Shown: positions 41,455 to 50,591 of the stretch, one piece after another
Numbering within the stretch: the stretch's first letter is position 1
Layout of the letters: each line of letters starts with the position of its first letter
From: Paenibacillus sp. J31TS4
Lineage (GTDB): Bacteria > Bacillota > Bacilli > Paenibacillales > NBRC-103111
Length of the DNA stretch: 64,000 nt
Assembly: GCF_018403265.1 (NCBI RefSeq)
Contig: NZ_BOSI01000002.1
Span: 1 to 64,000, forward strand
Reading direction: 5' to 3'
Notes under the pieces: model-generated
The model's database searches: none
Seen by the model: only the letters and a program-made list of their open reading frames with translations
What the model was told of the DNA's origin: nothing
Program-made: the position numbers and the translations under genes

Positions 41455-41483
41455 GCTTAAGGAAGGAAGAGGGGACGCGGGCG

Positions 41484-42323
41484 TTGAACAAGGAGATGAG
41501 ACTGCAGGTGCTGTCGGAGTTTCTGAAGATGCAGCGGGCCAAGCTGACGCCGGATGCGGTCGGGCTGCCGGAGGGCACGCGCCGGCGGACGCCAGGGCTG
41601 CGCCGGGAGGAGGTGGCCCAGCTGGCGGGCGTCAGCACGACGTGGTATACGTGGCTGGAGCAGGGCCGGGACATCCGGATGTCCTCCTCGGTGCTGGACA
41701 GCATCGCGTCGGCGCTCCGGCTGACGGTCGACGAGCGGAAGTATCTGTTCTCGCTGGCGCTCGATTCGCCGGCGGGAAGCCTGCGGCCGGCCGGAGAGGA
41801 GCAGCCGGTCATTAGCCCGTCGCTGGCCAAAATTTTGGAGGAGCTCCGCTCCTGCCCGACGATCATCTCGGACCGCCGGTGCCAGATCGTCGGCTGGAAC
41901 GAGGCCGCCTCCCATGTCTTTCTCGACTTCGATCGGCTGGAGCCGGGGGAGCGGAACATGATCCGCCTGCTGTTCACGCGGCAGGAATTCCGGAGGCTCG
42001 CGGGGAATTGGGACCAGTTCGTACGGGGCTTTCTCGCCATCTTCCGTGCATATTACGGGCAGTATGTGGAGGACGAATGGTACGAGGCGTTTCTCGCGGA
42101 GATGAAGGAGACGGATCCCGCCTTCCTTCGGTTGTGGGAGAGCAGCGAGGTGAGCACGGCGCCGGAGGTGCTGCTGGAATTCCGCCATGCGAAGGCGGGC
42201 AAGATGCATTTTCACCTCACTTCGCTGCAGGTGCAGGGGGGCGCCGATCTGCGGTGCAGCATCTATACACCGGCTCCGGACACGGACACCGAGCGCAAGC
42301 TCAAACGGCTGCTGGAGCGGTAG
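41484..42323 (+). CDS. XRE-family regulator with MmyB ligand domain
   Basis: A 279-residue regulator. The HTH (about 8-85) reads VLSEFLKMQRAKL ... RTPGLRREEVAQLAGVSTTWYTWLEQGRDIRMSSSVLDSIASAL, the standard start of the MmyB-like group. From about 105 the PAS-like MmyB ligand domain has WNEAASHVFLDF, NMIRLLFT, YVEDEWYEAFLAEMKETD and FHLTSLQVQGGADLRCSIYTP. Family members are linked to fatty-acid or oxidised-lipid binding. Divergent from fabF, a probable target. TTG 41484 has AGGAAGAGGGG; ATG 41496 lacks spacing. Confidence 0.85.
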   Translation: MNKEMRLQVLSEFLKMQRAKLTPDAVGLPEGTRRRTPGLRREEVAQLAGVSTTWYTWLEQGRDIRMSSSVLDSIASALRLTVDERKYLFSLALDSPAGSLRPAGEEQPVISPSLAKILEELRSCPTIISDRRCQIVGWNEAASHVFLDFDRLEPGERNMIRLLFTRQEFRRLAGNWDQFVRGFLAIFRAYYGQYVEDEWYEAFLAEMKETDPAFLRLWESSEVSTAPEVLLEFRHAKAGKMHFHLTSLQVQGGADLRCSIYTPAPDTDTERKLKRLLER

Positions 42324-42431
42324 CTTGTTTGTCTGGCCGTTTTTTCGGGGCCGCTTGAACAGGAATGGCTGCCGGCAGAAAGGACGGGCACCGAAGGAAA
42401 GAGAGGAAACGGAAAGGATGAGGAGAGAGGA

Positions 42432-42896
42432 ATGGAAGGAATGAACATACGAAGACGGACCGAAGGAGAGCGGCCGCCGATGGAGCTGCTGCTGCTCGCC
42501 GACCCGTCCGAGCCGCTCGTGCTTGAGTATCTCGAGCGGGGAATGTGCTATTTGGCGGAGAGTGAGGATGGGGTGACGGTTGGTGTGTACGTCCTCCTCC
42601 CGACCCGCCCGGAGACCGTCGAGCTGGTGAACGTGGCGGTAGCGGAGCCGCTCCACGGCCGGGGCATCGGCAAGCGGCTCGTCCAGCATGCGGTCCGGAC
42701 CGCCGCGGAGGCGGGCTTCCGGACAATCGAGGTGGGTACGGGCAGCACCGGCGTCGCACAGCTCGCGCTCTACCAGAAGTGCGGGTTCCGCATGACGGGG
42801 ATCGACCGGGATTTCTTCGTCCGGCATTACGCCGAGCCGATCTACGAGAACGGCATGCGGCTGCGGGATATGGTGCGCTTGTCCCAGGATCTGTAA
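42432..42896 (+). CDS. GNAT family N-acetyltransferase
   Basis: A 154-residue GNAT. Central strand VTVGVYVLLPTRPETVELVNVAV, acetyl-CoA loop LHGRGIGKRLVQHAVRTA, and GSTGVAQLALYQKCGFRMTGID. The last section HYAEPIYENGMRLRDMVRLSQDL matches the YvbK-type group of small GNATs. ATG 42432 lies after AGGAGAGAGG. Followed by a second GNAT in the same orientation, 84 bases apart; co-transcription is possible. Confidence 0.85.
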   Translation: MEGMNIRRRTEGERPPMELLLLADPSEPLVLEYLERGMCYLAESEDGVTVGVYVLLPTRPETVELVNVAVAEPLHGRGIGKRLVQHAVRTAAEAGFRTIEVGTGSTGVAQLALYQKCGFRMTGIDRDFFVRHYAEPIYENGMRLRDMVRLSQDL

Positions 42897-42980
42897 CGGG
42901 AGCCGGGCAAAAAAACCGTGTGCTGGGGCTGTCCCTCGTATTAAAATAAAGGGAGATCCGTACGAAAAGGAGCGCGTCCC

Positions 42981-43478
42981 ATGCTGACCATACGAGAAGC
43001 GGCGCAGGAGGACCTCCCTGCGCTGCTCGCTATCTACAACTATGCCATTGTCCATACGACGGCCACCTTCGATCTGGAGGAGCAGACACTCGAGGAGCGG
43101 GAGGAGTGGTTTTCCCATTACGGGGGCGTCCATCCGCTGATCGTGGCCGAGCTGGACGGTCAGGTGGCCGGCTACGGCTCGCTGTCACCCTTTCGGTCCA
43201 AGCCAGCCTATGCCCGCACCGTAGAGAATTCGGTTTACATCGACCCGGCTTTTTTCGGCCAGGGCATCGGTGCGAGGCTGCTGGAGGAGCTGCTCGTGCG
43301 GGCGCGCGCACTCGGACACCATGCGGTGCTGGCCGGCATTACCGGAGGCAATACCGCGAGCATCCGGCTGCACGAGAAATTCGGCTTCCGTCACGTCGGG
43401 ACGTTCCCGGAGGTCGGCTTCAAATTCGGCGCCTGGCAGGACGTGAGCTTCTATCAGCTGGTTCTAGGCGATTCTTAA
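42981..43478 (+). CDS. GNAT, phosphinothricin acetyltransferase-like
   Basis: A 165-residue acetyltransferase of the Pat/MnaT (YncA) type, which acetylates phosphinothricin, methionine sulfone or similar amino acids. Signature: IREAAQEDLPALLAIYNYAIVHTTATFDLEEQT, ENSVYIDPAFFGQGIGARLLEELL, and TGGNTASIRLHEKFGFRHVGTFPEVGFKFGAWQDVSFYQL. ATG 42981 follows AAAGGAG. Its neighbour is another GNAT. Ends before a 36-bp palindromic terminator. Confidence 0.85.
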   Translation: MLTIREAAQEDLPALLAIYNYAIVHTTATFDLEEQTLEEREEWFSHYGGVHPLIVAELDGQVAGYGSLSPFRSKPAYARTVENSVYIDPAFFGQGIGARLLEELLVRARALGHHAVLAGITGGNTASIRLHEKFGFRHVGTFPEVGFKFGAWQDVSFYQLVLGDS

Positions 43479-43570
43479 CAGCGGCCGTCTGGCATGGAGG
43501 CCAGGGCTGAGAGAAGACTAGGAAACAGACGATGGGCTATTCGCCCTTGGACAGGCCGGTACCCAAACAA

Positions 43571-43610
43571 AAAGGACCTTCGTTCCTTAAGGAACGAAGG
43601 TCCTTTTTTG
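43571..43610. terminator. Convergent terminator, 36-bp perfect palindrome
   Basis: AAAGGACCTTCGTTCCTT followed by its exact reverse complement and TTTTTT; serves the GNAT and MATE genes. Confidence 0.9.
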
Positions 43611-43665
43611 ATGCTCCCGCATGGGGCGGGGAGACGGAACGAACCGGACGGCTCCTTTATCCCTG

Positions 43666-45027
43666 TCATTCGGCCGCGGGCAGCAGGCTCCGCTTGCGCT
43701 GCACGTGCAGCAGACGCGCGTACAGGCCGACGGCGCCGGCAGCGAGCCCCGTAATGAGGCCGATCCAATAGCCGAAGGGACCGAGGTCGGTCAGATGGGA
43801 GAGCAGGTAGCCGCTCGGCAGACCGACGACCCAATACGAGACGAGGGCAACGATGAGCGTCACGTTGACGTCCTTGTAGCCCCGAAGCGCTCCTTGGATG
43901 GGAGCCGCGAGCGCATCCGACAGCTGGAAGAAAATTGCAAACAGCAGGAACTGCTTGGTCAGCGCCGCGACGGCCGGCTCTCTGGTATACAGCGCCGCCA
44001 CCTGATCGTTCATCGTGAGGATGAGCAGGGCGCAGAGAGCGGCCATGCCGACGGCTCCCGCGAGCCCGAGATAGCTGTACTGCTTGGCGTCCCGGAGCCT
44101 TCCCGCTCCCGCCTCGTAGCCGACGAGGATCGTCAGCACCATCGAGATGCTGAGCGGCACCATGTACAGGAAGGAGGCGAAATTGATCGCGGACTGGTGC
44201 GCCGCAATCGTGAACGTGTCATATTCACTCATGAGCAGCGTGACTGCGGCGAAGATGCTGGTCTCGAAGAAGATCGCGAATCCGATCGGGACGCCGATGC
44301 GCAGCAGCTCGCCCCATGCTTGGCGCGAGACGCCGTACCGGCGGCGCCAGAAGGAATAGCGGCTGAACGGGTCCACCTTGGCCACGACGAGCAGAGCGAC
44401 CAGGCAGATGAACCAGTAGGTGATAGCCGAGGCGACGCCCGCACCGACGCCGCCAAGCCGGGGAAAGCCCCAATTGCCGAAGATGAACAGGTAGTTCAAG
44501 AGGCCGTTCACCGGCAGCGCCAGGATGGTAATGAACATGGAGACGCGTGTCTGGCCGAGCGCGTCGATGAAGCCGCGCAGCACGGTGTAGACGAAGAGCG
44601 GCAGAATGCCCGCGGAGAGGGCGAGCAGGAAGCCGTGCGCCGTCGAGCGGACCGCCGGCTCCAGGCTCATCCGGTCCAGCACGGGGCCGACGCAGAGGAG
44701 CATCGCCGCGATAATGACGACCGAGAGAGCGGCCGCGAGATAGAGTGCCTGCACGAGCGTGAAGCTGACCTTGTCACGCCGCTGCTGGCCCATCAGCTGA
44801 GCCACAACCGGCGTGATGGCGAACAGAATGCCGGAGAGGCCGGTCTGCACCGGCACCCAGAGGCTGGAGCCAATAGCGACGCCGGCCAGATCGGCGGGAC
44901 TCGCATGTCCGGACATGAACGTATCGAAGAACGTCATGGCGTACATGGAGAGCTGGGTAACGAGAATTGGGAGCAAAATGACGAGTAAGAGCCGGAGCTT
45001 GCCGGCGAGCGTAGTCGTTTGATGCAT
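43666..45027 (-). CDS. MATE family multidrug efflux transporter
   Basis: A 453-residue NorM-type MATE antiporter with twelve predicted membrane helices; exports cationic drugs with Na+ or H+. First helix LLLVILLPILVTQLSMYAMTFFDTFMSGH is the typical MATE start, and the second half repeats the pattern after GELLRIGVPIGFAIFFETSIFA. The signature YEAGAGRL and QGALRGYKDVNVTL are conserved. I chose ATG 45027 (AAGGAATTCC upstream); an ATG at 45051 would add eight polar residues. No regulator next to it. Confidence 0.9.
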   Translation of the reverse strand: MHQTTTLAGKLRLLLVILLPILVTQLSMYAMTFFDTFMSGHASPADLAGVAIGSSLWVPVQTGLSGILFAITPVVAQLMGQQRRDKVSFTLVQALYLAAALSVVIIAAMLLCVGPVLDRMSLEPAVRSTAHGFLLALSAGILPLFVYTVLRGFIDALGQTRVSMFITILALPVNGLLNYLFIFGNWGFPRLGGVGAGVASAITYWFICLVALLVVAKVDPFSRYSFWRRRYGVSRQAWGELLRIGVPIGFAIFFETSIFAAVTLLMSEYDTFTIAAHQSAINFASFLYMVPLSISMVLTILVGYEAGAGRLRDAKQYSYLGLAGAVGMAALCALLILTMNDQVAALYTREPAVAALTKQFLLFAIFFQLSDALAAPIQGALRGYKDVNVTLIVALVSYWVVGLPSGYLLSHLTDLGPFGYWIGLITGLAAGAVGLYARLLHVQRKRSLLPAAE

Positions 45028-45308
45028 AGCTGGAATTCCTTCACTTTCCATACGATGTTAGGGTTATCCGCCTATCATATCACAATTCGTTCCGGTTTGG
45101 CTTGGCCGGTCGTTTCCAGCGCCGGACAGCAGGGGGACCGTCCCCGTTACCGGTCTCGTCGCAAAGCGCAGCTGAACGACGCGCTGCCATGTGATGTTCC
45201 TTTGGCTCCATACATACCTTATTATGGGCAATTGCCAGTGACGAGTCTGAGGAGAGTAACCTGTCCCATAATCGATAAGACAGGATGGTTCGGCAGGCAG
45301 TAACGCGA
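45028..45308. other. Intergenic, non-coding
   Basis: About 280 bases upstream of the MATE gene. A GGGGAC-C-GTCCCC palindrome lies at 45133-45145. Weak open frames have no ribosome site. No gene called. Confidence 0.4.
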
Positions 45309-45348
45309 ACAACCCCCTATTCCAGCTGCTGCCGGAAAAGGGGGTTGT
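45309..45348 (-). terminator. Terminator of MFS gene
   Basis: ACAACCCCCT / AGGGGGTTGT, 10-bp stem with a 20-base loop. Confidence 0.6.
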
Positions 45349-45381
45349 CTATTCGTACGCCGAGAGCCAGCGTTATCGTCA

Positions 45382-46635
45382 TCAGCTCTCTCGGTCTTCG
45401 CTCTGCCAGGCGATCAGCGTCCGGTCGCTCGGGAGCTTGAGCGTCAGCAGCCCGAGCAGCGGCAGAAAGCCGCATAGGCGCATGATGAGGCCGATCGACG
45501 TCAAGTCGATGAGCTTGCCGATGCCGACGGCGCCAAGTGCGCCCATGCCGAAGGCAAGCCCGGTAATGAGACCGGAGACGGTGCCGACTTTGCCGGGGAC
45601 AAGCTCTTGGGCGTAGACGACGGAGACGGAGAAGCTCGACAGCAGGATGAAGCCGATGATCGTCAGCAGCGCGTAGGCGAGCGTCTGGCCGGCGTACGGC
45701 AGGACGAGCGCGAACGGGGCTGTGCCTGCGATCGACAGAAACAGGACGTTCCGCCGGCCAAACCGGTCGGCGAGAGGGCCGCCCACGAACGTACCTGCCG
45801 CACCGGCCGCCAGGAACAGGAAGATAAAGTACTGGGAGATATCCTTGGTGATGCCGAATTTGTCCATCGCATAGTAGGCGAAATAGTTCGAGATGCTAGC
45901 GTGGTACCAAGAGCGGACGAATACGAGCACGACGAGAAGCAGAATTGCCGACCGGATCTGCTTGCGCCGTTCGGCGCTCATGACCTTCCGCATGCCGCTT
46001 CCCTGTTTCTTGACCCGGAGCGCCAGGCTCTGCCGGTACCAGCCGGCGATATAGAGCTGCACGAGGATGGCGGCGGCGGCGACGAGCGTGAACCAGATCG
46101 AGCCGAACAGGCCGAGCTTGTAGAAGATGAAGATCGCCATCAGCGGCGCCAGCGCCTGCCCGGCGTTGCCGCCGACCTGAAAGATCGACTGGGCGAGGCC
46201 GCGCCGCGGGCCCGCCGCCATATAGGAGACGCGGGAGCCTTCGGGGTGGAAGACCGCCGACCCGATGCCCACGAAGAATACGGACAGCAGGACCATGCCA
46301 TAGGAGGACGCGAACGCCAGCACGAGCATGCCGGTGAACGTGAAGGCCATACCGAGAGGCAGCAGGTAGGGCGACGGCTTGCGGTCGGTATAGATGCCGA
46401 CCATCGGCTGCATGATCGACGCGGTGAAATTCAGGACGAACGTAATGAAGCCGATCTGGGTGAACGACAAGTGCATCTCCTCTTGGAGGAGGAGGCTGAT
46501 GGACTGAAACACCGATTGGATCGAGTCGTTGAACAGATGGACGAGTCCGATCAGGAACAGGATGCGGTACATCGTTTTGCCGGCGGGATTCGGCTTCAGC
46601 TGCCCGGCGGTAACCGGTGCGGCGGTACTGCTCAT
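45382..46635 (-). CDS. MFS transporter, fosmidomycin resistance (Fsr) family
   Basis: A 417-residue twelve-helix MFS protein. The start YRILFLIGLVHLFNDSIQSVFQSISLLLQEEMHLSFTQIGFITFVLNFTASIMQPMVGIYTDRKPSPYLLPLGM is the hallmark of the Fsr family; later ADRFGRRN is the loop-8 MFS motif, and FGMGALGAVGIGKLID ends the last bundle. Substrate beyond fosmidomycin-like drugs is unknown. ATG 46635 follows AAAGAAGGAACC. Same strand as psd, but a hairpin separates them. The hydrophilic N-terminus (about 20 residues) is short. Confidence 0.9.
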   Translation of the reverse strand: MSSTAAPVTAGQLKPNPAGKTMYRILFLIGLVHLFNDSIQSVFQSISLLLQEEMHLSFTQIGFITFVLNFTASIMQPMVGIYTDRKPSPYLLPLGMAFTFTGMLVLAFASSYGMVLLSVFFVGIGSAVFHPEGSRVSYMAAGPRRGLAQSIFQVGGNAGQALAPLMAIFIFYKLGLFGSIWFTLVAAAAILVQLYIAGWYRQSLALRVKKQGSGMRKVMSAERRKQIRSAILLLVVLVFVRSWYHASISNYFAYYAMDKFGITKDISQYFIFLFLAAGAAGTFVGGPLADRFGRRNVLFLSIAGTAPFALVLPYAGQTLAYALLTIIGFILLSSFSVSVVYAQELVPGKVGTVSGLITGLAFGMGALGAVGIGKLIDLTSIGLIMRLCGFLPLLGLLTLKLPSDRTLIAWQSEDRES

Positions 46636-46734
46636 GGCGGGTTCCTTCTTTCTTCGGGAAAAGGATAAGGCCCCGCTGGGGGGCCTGCGGATGGATCTCT
46701 ATGGACGGCGTACCGGATTCGCGTTGCCAGTAGC

Positions 46735-46756
46735 TGCACTGCCAAGCGGCAGTGCA
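46735..46756 (-). terminator. Hairpin after psd
   Basis: TGCACTGCC / GGCAGTGCA perfect 9-bp stem with a four-base loop just after the psd stop; no T-run. Confidence 0.45.
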
Positions 46757-46770
46757 GGCGCCGGGGCCGT

Positions 46771-47574
46771 CTACTTGCCGGCCTTCGCTTTGCCTGTCAG
46801 CTCGCCGAGCCGCTCACCCATCTGCACTTTGCTGCCGACGTCGAGATCGGTGCGGGGGCGGAATGTGCCGTTCTCGGTCAGGAGAACGACCGTCGAGCCG
46901 AATTCAAAATAGGCGAGATCGTCGCCTGCGGTCAGATCCATCGGCAGTTGGTCCGCATAGCGGATGCTGCTGACATTGAGGGCACCGACCTTGACGACAG
47001 CCACCTCCCCGAAGGCGTGATGGATATAGGTAATGAGCCGTTCGTTGCGGCTCAGCACGCGCTTCATATGGCGCAGGCCGAACTCGTTGACCGGATAGAC
47101 CTTGCCCGAGACGCGCTCCTTCTCCAGAATCGTGCCGGTGACGGGAGAGTGGATGCGGTGATAGTCGGTCGGGCTCAGATAGAGGACGAAGTAAAAGCCG
47201 TCCCGGTAATTGATCATCCGCGGAGAGCGGTTCAGCAGTTCCTCAATGGTGTAGTCCTGGCCCTTGATATTCAGCAGCTGGCCCGCTTCGATCGGTCCCA
47301 TGCCCGTAATGAGGGCGTCCACCGGACTGATGAGGGAGGACGGGGTCGGGTCGACCGGGCGCAGCCCCGGCTTTAGCCGGCGGGTAAAAAAATCGTTAAG
47401 CGACATATATTCGGTGTGCGGCTTTTCCGCATCTTCCAATCGGATCTGGTAGGTGCGCGCGAACCACGGAATCAGCGACCGGCTCAGCCTGGATTTGGCG
47501 AACCCTCCGGTGATCCTGGAGATCGTCTTGCGCGATGATAATTCTGTCATAAGCCGGAAGAGTGGCTTTGCCAT
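46771..47574 (-). CDS. psd: Phosphatidylserine decarboxylase
   Basis: A 267-residue proenzyme that makes phosphatidylethanolamine from phosphatidylserine at the membrane. It self-cleaves at the LGST-like motif, here FGST in LAYFEFGSTVVLL, forming the pyruvoyl group on Ser. Other hallmarks: SLNDFFTRRLKPGLRPVD, SPVDALITG, DYHRIHSPVTGTI and RNERLITYI. ATG 47574 has AGGTGA upstream. pssA is not adjacent. Divergent from the esterase gene. Confidence 0.92.
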   Translation of the reverse strand: MAKPLFRLMTELSSRKTISRITGGFAKSRLSRSLIPWFARTYQIRLEDAEKPHTEYMSLNDFFTRRLKPGLRPVDPTPSSLISPVDALITGMGPIEAGQLLNIKGQDYTIEELLNRSPRMINYRDGFYFVLYLSPTDYHRIHSPVTGTILEKERVSGKVYPVNEFGLRHMKRVLSRNERLITYIHHAFGEVAVVKVGALNVSSIRYADQLPMDLTAGDDLAYFEFGSTVVLLTENGTFRPRTDLDVGSKVQMGERLGELTGKAKAGK

Positions 47575-47762
47575 AACTCGATTCACCTGTTTTCGTAGGA
47601 TGGATGCTCGTTCTTCGACTATCTTGACACAGAAGGGGCTTTCGCGCAATAACCGATCGGCGTGGCAAACGCTTCCTTCTTCATATTTACGAACGAGTCG
47701 AACTGTAGTAGATTCAGTAGCAGATGCCTTTATTTAACGCAGGAAAGCGGGGAATACCAACT

Positions 47763-48725
47763 ATGCCATTAGTAGATATGCCACTTGCGGCGCTCCGCGG
47801 CTACAAGCCGGATCTGACCGCCGCCATCGATTTTGACCAGTTCTGGGACCGGGCCAAGCAGCAGTCGGCCGCCGTTCCGCTGAACGCCCGCGTGACCCGG
47901 GCCGACTTCCCGGCCAAAGCGTTCGAGCTGTACGACGTCTGGTTCGACGGAGCGGACGGCACGCCCGTCCACGGCTGGTACCTGGTGCCGGGCGAAGCGC
48001 TGGCCAAGCGGCCAATGCGGGCTGTCGTCCGGTACCACGGCTACAGCGGGGACGCGGGCTGGCCGAACGAATACCTGGGCCTCGCCTCGACGGGCACGGC
48101 GGTCTTCGCGGTGGACGTGCGCGGCCAGGGCGGCCGCACGCCGGACCGGGCCGTCTACGACAGGGGCTCGGCTACCGGCTGGATGACGCTAGGCATTCTG
48201 GATCCCGAGACCTACTATTATAAGCAGGTGTACCTGGACTGCCTGCGCGCCATCGATTTTCTGGCCGGACGCGAGGAGATCGACGCGGGGCGGATCGCGG
48301 CCATCGGCAACAGCCAGGGCGGCGGACTGACGCTCGCCGCGGCCGGGCTCGACAGCCGCATCAAGCTCGCCTTCCCGGTGTATCCGTACCTGTGCGATTT
48401 TCGACGCGCCGTCGAGATCCACAGCGCGGGGCCGTATGCCGAGATCAAAACCTGGTTCCGCCGTGCGGATCCGACGCACGAGCTCGAGGAGCAGGTGTAC
48501 CGGACGCTCAGCTATTTTGACGGGATGAACCATGCGGCCCGCATCCGGGCGAGAACGCTGATGGCGATCACGCTTCAGGACACCGTGACGCCGCCGTCGA
48601 CCTGCTTCGCCGCGTACAACCATCTAGCGGGGGAGAAGGAGCTCAAGCTGTATCACGATTACGGCCACGAGGGGCTTCCCTTCCACGAGCTGGAAGTGAT
48701 GAAGGCCATCGAGGAGTATCTTTAG
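47763..48725 (+). CDS. Acetyl-xylan esterase / cephalosporin-C deacetylase
   Basis: A 320-residue CE7 carbohydrate esterase that removes acetyl groups from xylo-oligosaccharides and cephalosporins. Features: DMPLAALRGYKPDLTAAIDFDQFW at the start, RGQGG in VDVRGQGGRTPD, nucleophile Ser in IGNSQGGGLTLA, catalytic Asp in ITLQDTVTPPSTCFA, and His in YGHEGLP. No signal peptide, so cytosolic. ATG 47763 is preferred by homology over ATG 47724. No neighbouring xylan genes. Confidence 0.92.
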   Translation: MPLVDMPLAALRGYKPDLTAAIDFDQFWDRAKQQSAAVPLNARVTRADFPAKAFELYDVWFDGADGTPVHGWYLVPGEALAKRPMRAVVRYHGYSGDAGWPNEYLGLASTGTAVFAVDVRGQGGRTPDRAVYDRGSATGWMTLGILDPETYYYKQVYLDCLRAIDFLAGREEIDAGRIAAIGNSQGGGLTLAAAGLDSRIKLAFPVYPYLCDFRRAVEIHSAGPYAEIKTWFRRADPTHELEEQVYRTLSYFDGMNHAARIRARTLMAITLQDTVTPPSTCFAAYNHLAGEKELKLYHDYGHEGLPFHELEVMKAIEEYL

Positions 48726-48766
48726 AGACAAGCCTGTCTGGAAGCCGGATTTGTCTCTCCACCCGG

Positions 48767-48796
48767 AACCGTCCTTCGATAGTAGGGCGGTTTTTT
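48767..48796 (+). terminator. Terminator of esterase gene
   Basis: AACCGTCCT / AGGGCGGTT stem (one mismatch) followed by TTTTTT. Confidence 0.75.
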
Positions 48797-48830
48797 GCTG
48801 TGCTCCAAGCGGCCACTTCGTATGGATATC

Positions 48831-48862
48831 AAAAAAGCCATTTCCACTAGTGGAAATGGCTT
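48831..48862 (-). terminator. Terminator of catechol-stress operon
   Basis: Perfect palindrome 48835-48862 (arms read AAGCCATTTCCACT) and an A-run (48831-48836) that reads as T-run on the minus strand, 26 bases after the FMN reductase stop. Confidence 0.9.
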
Positions 48863-48887
48863 GCGGAACGATATCCTTTTAGTGTTC

Positions 48888-49430
48888 TTATCTCAATGTT
48901 TTCAGTGCACCGCTCCACGCAAGAACCTGATCGAGCATGGCGTTCACGTTAGTAAGATGCAGGTCCTGCGGTTTGAACACAGTGCCATTTTCAAAGTCTG
49001 TAAATAAGGACAGAGTTGGGTGTACCCGAACGTCTGCAATCATCAACTCGCCCATGATGCCGCGCAAATGTTCCGCCGCACGAGCACCGCCTGTTGAACC
49101 GTAGCTTACAATTCCTGCCGCCTTGTTGTTCCATGCTTCTCGCGCAAAATCCAAGGCATTCTTCAGTGCTCCCGTAATACTGTGGTTGTACTCTTGAACG
49201 ATGAACACAAACCCGTCTAAGTCTGCCAGCTTTTGATTCCAGTCCCCAATTCCCTGCTCCGTACCATCGGTTGTGCCGAAGAAAGGCAGTTTATAATCGG
49301 CAATATCTACGAGCTCATAATTCGCATCCCCGCGTTTATCGGCGATTCCCTTAACCCACTCTCCAACCTGTGGGCTCACACGTCCTTCGCGAGTGCTTCC
49401 TAAAATAATCCCGATGTTCAGTTTTTCCAT
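48888..49430 (-). CDS. NADPH-dependent FMN reductase / quinone-type azoreductase
   Basis: A 180-residue flavodoxin-like flavoprotein. GIILGSTREGRVSPQVGEWV is the FMN-phosphate loop, FVFIVQEYNHSITGALKNALDFA and GIVSYGSTGGARAAEHLRGIM follow the YieF/ChrR pattern, enzymes that reduce quinones or chromate by two electrons. ATG 49430 has GGAGGAG upstream. A frame open from ATG 49481 would add 17 residues and has a weaker site. Third gene of the operon, 71 bases after the luciferase-like gene. Confidence 0.85.
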   Translation of the reverse strand: MEKLNIGIILGSTREGRVSPQVGEWVKGIADKRGDANYELVDIADYKLPFFGTTDGTEQGIGDWNQKLADLDGFVFIVQEYNHSITGALKNALDFAREAWNNKAAGIVSYGSTGGARAAEHLRGIMGELMIADVRVHPTLSLFTDFENGTVFKPQDLHLTNVNAMLDQVLAWSGALKTLR

Positions 49431-49501
49431 TGTTTTCTCCTCCTTGGCTGTACTTCCGAATAGTTTGTCCATAAATCCCATGTCTTCGCACCACCTGTAC
49501 G

Positions 49502-50578
49502 CTAAATTTTAGTTGTTTCTTTCCGGACGACGGGAGCCACCTCGGCTGCCAATAACTCAATTCCTTCAGCAACCTTACGAAACGGCAGTCCGCCGATATC
49601 GATCTGAGCAAGAAAACGCTTATGACCAAACAATTCGTGTTGATGAAGAATCTTCTCGATGATCTGTTGTGGGCTGCCCACGAATAAGGCAGTGTCCGGA
49701 CTTGTCATATGTTCAAAATCGGCACGCGTTATTTGATAACCCGCCATCCCGCGTTGACGATTCACATAAGACCAATAATTAGAGTAATAAGGATAAAATT
49801 CATCCTTTGCTTGCTGGGTAGTCTTTGAAATGTAGCCATGACCTGTCACGCCAATATTCAGGTTTTCAGGCTTATGACCAGCTTTTATGCCAGATTGTCT
49901 GTATGCTTCAACCAAGGGCATAAACCGGATCGGATCGCCGCCAAGCATCGCTATGGCCATGCCGACACCTAAACTCCCAGCGCGCGCAGCGCTCTCTAAC
50001 GTTCCTCCGACACCAACCCAAACGGGTAGTTCCCTTTGCACAGGTCGGGGGGCAATTTCAGCATTTCTTAGTAGGGGACGAAATTGACCGCTCCATGTTA
50101 TTTTCTCTTGCTGGTTAAGTTTTATTAACAAATCCAGATGTTCAGAAAAAAGAGCGTCATAATCCTTCACGTCATAACCGAAAAGAGGAAAGGATTCCAC
50201 AAATGCTCCTCGTCCGGCTATTATTTCGGCACGTCCTTCCGAAATCAAATCCAACGTGGCAAAGTCCTCGAACAAACGAACGGGATCGACTGTGCTAAGC
50301 ACTGTTGTTGTACTTGTTAGTTTGATTCGTTGCGTGGCCTGGGCGATAGCCGCCAATATAACCGGAGGGGCTGACACGGCGTAGTCCAACCGATGGTGTT
50401 CGCCAACTCCAAAAACATCAAGTCCAGCTTCATCGGCAAGCTTTGCAGCTTCCATTATTTCTTTCACCCTTTGTCGGGCGCTTATCGTTTCTCCGGTGTG
50501 AGGATCCGATCCTATATCTGCAAGCGTGTATAGGCCAATTTCTATTCCTGAATGAATAAATCGTTCCCCCCTTCCCAT
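49502..50578 (-). CDS. Luciferase-like (LLM) flavin-dependent oxidoreductase
   Basis: A 358-residue TIM-barrel protein of the bacterial luciferase-like monooxygenase superfamily. Motifs: EIGLYTLADIG, DVFGVGEHHRLDYAVSAPPVILAAIAQAT, TSTTTVLSTVDPVRLFEDFATLDLIS, GRAEIIAGRG and APVVRKET at the end. Usually F420- or FMNH2-dependent; with a neighbouring FMN reductase it probably uses reduced FMN. ATG 50578 follows CCGGAGG. It starts 13 bases after the CatE-like gene, so it is translated from the same transcript. Confidence 0.87.
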   Translation of the reverse strand: MGRGERFIHSGIEIGLYTLADIGSDPHTGETISARQRVKEIMEAAKLADEAGLDVFGVGEHHRLDYAVSAPPVILAAIAQATQRIKLTSTTTVLSTVDPVRLFEDFATLDLISEGRAEIIAGRGAFVESFPLFGYDVKDYDALFSEHLDLLIKLNQQEKITWSGQFRPLLRNAEIAPRPVQRELPVWVGVGGTLESAARAGSLGVGMAIAMLGGDPIRFMPLVEAYRQSGIKAGHKPENLNIGVTGHGYISKTTQQAKDEFYPYYSNYWSYVNRQRGMAGYQITRADFEHMTSPDTALFVGSPQQIIEKILHQHELFGHKRFLAQIDIGGLPFRKVAEGIELLAAEVAPVVRKETTKI

Positions 50579-50591
50579 GAAGAACCTCCGG

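Noticed and set aside
45132-45145. GGGGGACCGTCCCC palindrome as the end of an insertion sequence
   Set aside because: No transposase remnant, no second copy and no target duplication were found around it.
49431-49481. N-terminal extension of the FMN reductase from ATG 49481
   Set aside because: ATG 49430 has GGAGGAG at ideal distance and matches the family start; the extension has a weak site. It could still be a minor product.
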